10,078 nt of DNA, taken from positions 1 to 10,078 of the forward strand of contig JAENVT010000272.1 in the NCBI GenBank assembly GCA_016650435.1, in the 5' to 3' direction. This document shows, in pieces, positions 8,805-10,078 of the stretch. The position numbers and the translations under genes are program-made. Every line of letters starts with the position of its first letter. Positions within the stretch are counted from its first letter, which is position 1. Source of the DNA: Ilumatobacteraceae bacterium. GTDB taxonomy: Bacteria > Actinomycetota > Acidimicrobiia > Acidimicrobiales > Ilumatobacteraceae. The notes under the pieces were generated by a model. It was not told where the DNA came from, did no database searches, and worked only from the letters and a program-made list of their open reading frames with translations.

Positions 8805-9779
8805 CTAGCGAGCGGCGCGTCTGCGTTGCGCTTGCCGCACTGCTCGCCAGGTTCCGAAACCAATTGCAAGAAGCGCCGCGACAAGACCGCTCAAGGCGAT
8901 CTCCTGGCGGCGCTTGGGGCTGACCATCGTCCACCACTTGCCCTCGGTTCCTTCCACGTACGCCTGCTCGTTGGTCACAGTCGGAGCCCAACCTTCGGCC
9001 TTCAACCGATCATTGGCCACCAACCACGGCCAACGCGTATAGCTGCGCAAACCGGGAGGGATGGGGCCGCGCTGGAATCGCCAGCGCAGGTTGCCGATGA
9101 CCTCGGTCACCCGCTCCGGCAGCTTCAGTCGTGGTACAGCGCCAGCAAGTGCGCGGACACGTTCACCGGCGACCCACCCATCGGGTGCGACGTTGAACAC
9201 GCCATCGAGTCGTTGTTCGGCAGCCAGCACGACAGCCGAAGCGAGATCGTCGAGGTGCAGGAACTGTGCCGGAGGATCATCTTCGCCGAATCGTTGTCCC
9301 ATGCCGGCCGCGAGCGCAGCCGCCAAACCCACGGTGCTCTCGGAAGCCATCGCCAGCGCCGGGCGCAGCACGGTCACCGAGCGACCCGTGGCGGCGAGGC
9401 GCCATTCGTCGGCGAGTTGCTCGACGGCGCCGAGTTGGCGGGCGTAGACGAACTCGACGTCGGGACGCAGCACTGCTTCTTCGGTGATGGGGACGGGATT
9501 GTTCGCCCATGCCCCGTACACCATCGCCGACGAGACCAACACGAGATGACGGGCATGAGCGGCCTCGGCCAACGCTGCGGTGAAACCCTCTGTCGCGCTC
9601 TGACGTCGGCGGGCCCTGGCGTCGGCATCGGCAGACGCCAGCCAGACGATCACGTCGCTGTCGCCGATCAACGCCTCGACGAGATCGGCGCTGCTGTTGA
9701 GGCGGCGTAAAACACGCCGGCCAAGACCGTCCGAGCCGTCGCTGACCCAAACGGTGGTGGTCGTCGAGGTGACGGTCAT
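8805..9779 (-). CDS. SDR/NAD-dependent epimerase-like protein with C-terminal membrane anchor
   Basis: 324 aa from ATG 9779. The frame is open upstream to 10031, but that part is antisense to the next gene, and ATG 9779 begins the first Rossmann strand and follows a TAGCGT box. The usual 'VTGASGFLGRRV' loop reads 'VSDGSDGLGRRV' (12-23), with both leading glycines replaced by Asp. The chain passes from helix 1 almost directly to 'DSDVIVWLAS' (40-49, strand 4-like), so the strand 2 to strand 3 part of the fold seems absent. 'LVSSAMVYG' (81-89) and 'FVYARQLGAVEQL' (110-122) keep Tyr112, but the YxxxK Lys is Leu116. Further family-like segments are 'VLRPALAM' (137-144), 'QFLHLDDLASAV' (172-183) and 'GVFNVAPDG' (193-201). 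'SPKRRQEIAL' (287-296) precedes a membrane helix (about 294-310) and an Arg-rich tail, so the fold should sit on the cytoplasmic face. The reaction is unknown and it may be non-catalytic. Confidence 0.77.
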   Translation of the reverse strand: MTVTSTTTTVWVSDGSDGLGRRVLRRLNSSADLVEALIGDSDVIVWLASADADARARRRQSATEGFTAALAEAAHARHLVLVSSAMVYGAWANNPVPITEEAVLRPDVEFVYARQLGAVEQLADEWRLAATGRSVTVLRPALAMASESTVGLAAALAAGMGQRFGEDDPPAQFLHLDDLASAVVLAAEQRLDGVFNVAPDGWVAGERVRALAGAVPRLKLPERVTEVIGNLRWRFQRGPIPPGLRSYTRWPWLVANDRLKAEGWAPTVTNEQAYVEGTEGKWWTMVSPKRRQEIALSGLVAALLAIGFGTWRAVRQAQRRRAAR

Positions 9780-9787
9780 AGCGACGG

Positions 9788-9793
9788 ACGCTA
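9788..9793 (-). promoter_or_regulatory. Putative -10 box (TAGCGT) of the SDR-like gene
   Basis: TAGCGT on the minus strand fits TANNNT and ends 8 nt before ATG 9779. It lies in the 42-bp divergent gap, 16 bp from the plus-strand box at 9810-9815. No -35 is recognisable. Confidence 0.4.
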
Positions 9794-9809
9794 GCGCCGA
9801 GACAGGCCG

Positions 9810-9815
9810 TAGGCT
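9810..9815 (+). promoter_or_regulatory. Putative -10 box (TAGGCT) of the DUF2342 gene
   Basis: TAGGCT fits TANNNT and ends 6 nt before ATG 9822, the classic spacing for an actinobacterial leaderless start. No Shine-Dalgarno sequence is seen in the gap. Confidence 0.45.
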
Positions 9816-9821
9816 CGCGGT

Positions 9822-10078
9822 ATGGCAGACGGACCAGGGTCCGACAACCCGTTCGAGAACCTTCCAATGTTCGGCGATCTCGCTCGTGCTCTTTCGGGTC
9901 AGGGACCGCTCAATTGGGATGCGGCGCGCCAGTTCGCTGCGCTGGCAGCAACCGGTGGAGAAGCAGAGATCAACATCGATCCGAGCGTTCGCATCAAGCT
10001 CGGCGAACTCGCCCAAATCGCCGAGTTGCACGTCCGCGACCTCACCGGTTTCGACGGGCCGTCACCAGAGGTCTTGCC
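9822..10078 (+). CDS. DUF2342 / zinc-dependent metalloprotease-like protein, 5' part only
   Basis: Partial: 85 codons are present, with no stop before the window ends. The frame begins 'MADGPGSDNPFENLPMFGDL' and continues with 'GPLNWDAARQFAALAATGG' (28-46) and 'IKLGELAQIAELHVRDLTG' (57-75). A start of the type 'PF..LP.FGDL....GP.NWD.ARQ' followed by 'ELA.IAEL' is typical of the actinobacterial DUF2342 family. That family is also annotated as zinc-dependent metalloprotease or F420-biosynthesis-associated protein. Its zinc-binding HExxH-like motif would lie downstream and cannot be checked here. Its biochemical role is poorly defined in the literature as I know it. Divergent from the SDR-like gene with a 42-bp shared upstream region. 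Confidence 0.72.
   Translation, partial: MADGPGSDNPFENLPMFGDLARALSGQGPLNWDAARQFAALAATGGEAEINIDPSVRIKLGELAQIAELHVRDLTGFDGPSPEVL

Noticed and set aside
8798..8812. TAGGTAGCTAGC palindromic stretch between the PDZ and SDR-like genes as a terminator or site
   Set aside because: The GCTAGC palindrome is short, has no T-run and mostly consists of the two facing TAG stop codons.
9780..10031. Upstream extension of the SDR-like protein to 10031
   Set aside because: It would overlap the DUF2342 gene start on the other strand, and the Rossmann fold begins at the ATG at 9779.

Overview
The window is gene-dense, high-G+C DNA (about 60-65% G+C by eye). It has GTG and TTG starts, short intergenic gaps and TANNNT -10 boxes close to start codons. 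Gene content points to the Actinobacteria, most likely class Acidimicrobiia (Ilumatobacter-like). The clues are an MreB, an RNB-family nuclease with a DLDQ active site, a DUF2342-type protein start, and a membrane PDZ protein with a cytoplasmic 'ERTWRHPSE' motif. This placement is inferred from family knowledge, not from a search. I see no tRNA, rRNA, CRISPR array, insertion sequence or phage gene.

Left part (1-4388). A class I SAM methyltransferase (minus, 12-656) is divergent from a plus-strand three-gene operon. The operon holds a GT-C-like polytopic membrane protein (678-2237), a TesB-type acyl-CoA thioesterase (2242-3096) and a lipoprotein glucose/sorbosone-dehydrogenase-type beta-propeller (3093-4388). 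The operon genes are 4 nt apart or overlap by 4 nt. The 21-bp divergent gap holds overlapping back-to-back -10 boxes.

Middle part (4389-7522, minus strand). A four-gene operon reads moaE -> 76-aa single-pass membrane protein -> mreB-like -> RNB exoribonuclease. Spacing is a 4-nt GTGA overlap, a 3-nt gap and a 0-nt gap. mreB and the nuclease lie in the same frame, separated only by one TAA. The nuclease ends exactly where the convergent propeller gene ends.

Right part (7523-10078). A 93-bp divergent region holds a -10 box for each direction and an imperfect palindrome between them. It drives moaE leftward and an HtrA-like membrane PDZ protein rightward. All three catalytic triad positions of that protein appear to be lost. 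Convergent to it, 4 bp away, is an SDR/epimerase-like protein with a damaged nucleotide-binding loop, an apparently missing second Rossmann strand, no catalytic Lys and a C-terminal membrane anchor. A last 42-bp divergent region leads into the 5' end of a DUF2342 (zinc-metalloprotease-like) gene cut by the window edge.

The most interesting points are the two neighbouring apparent pseudoenzymes, the moaE-mreB-RNase operon with its small membrane protein and no mreCD, and the uniform leaderless-type promoter layout at all six divergent starts. I found no convincing new defence or mobile system.
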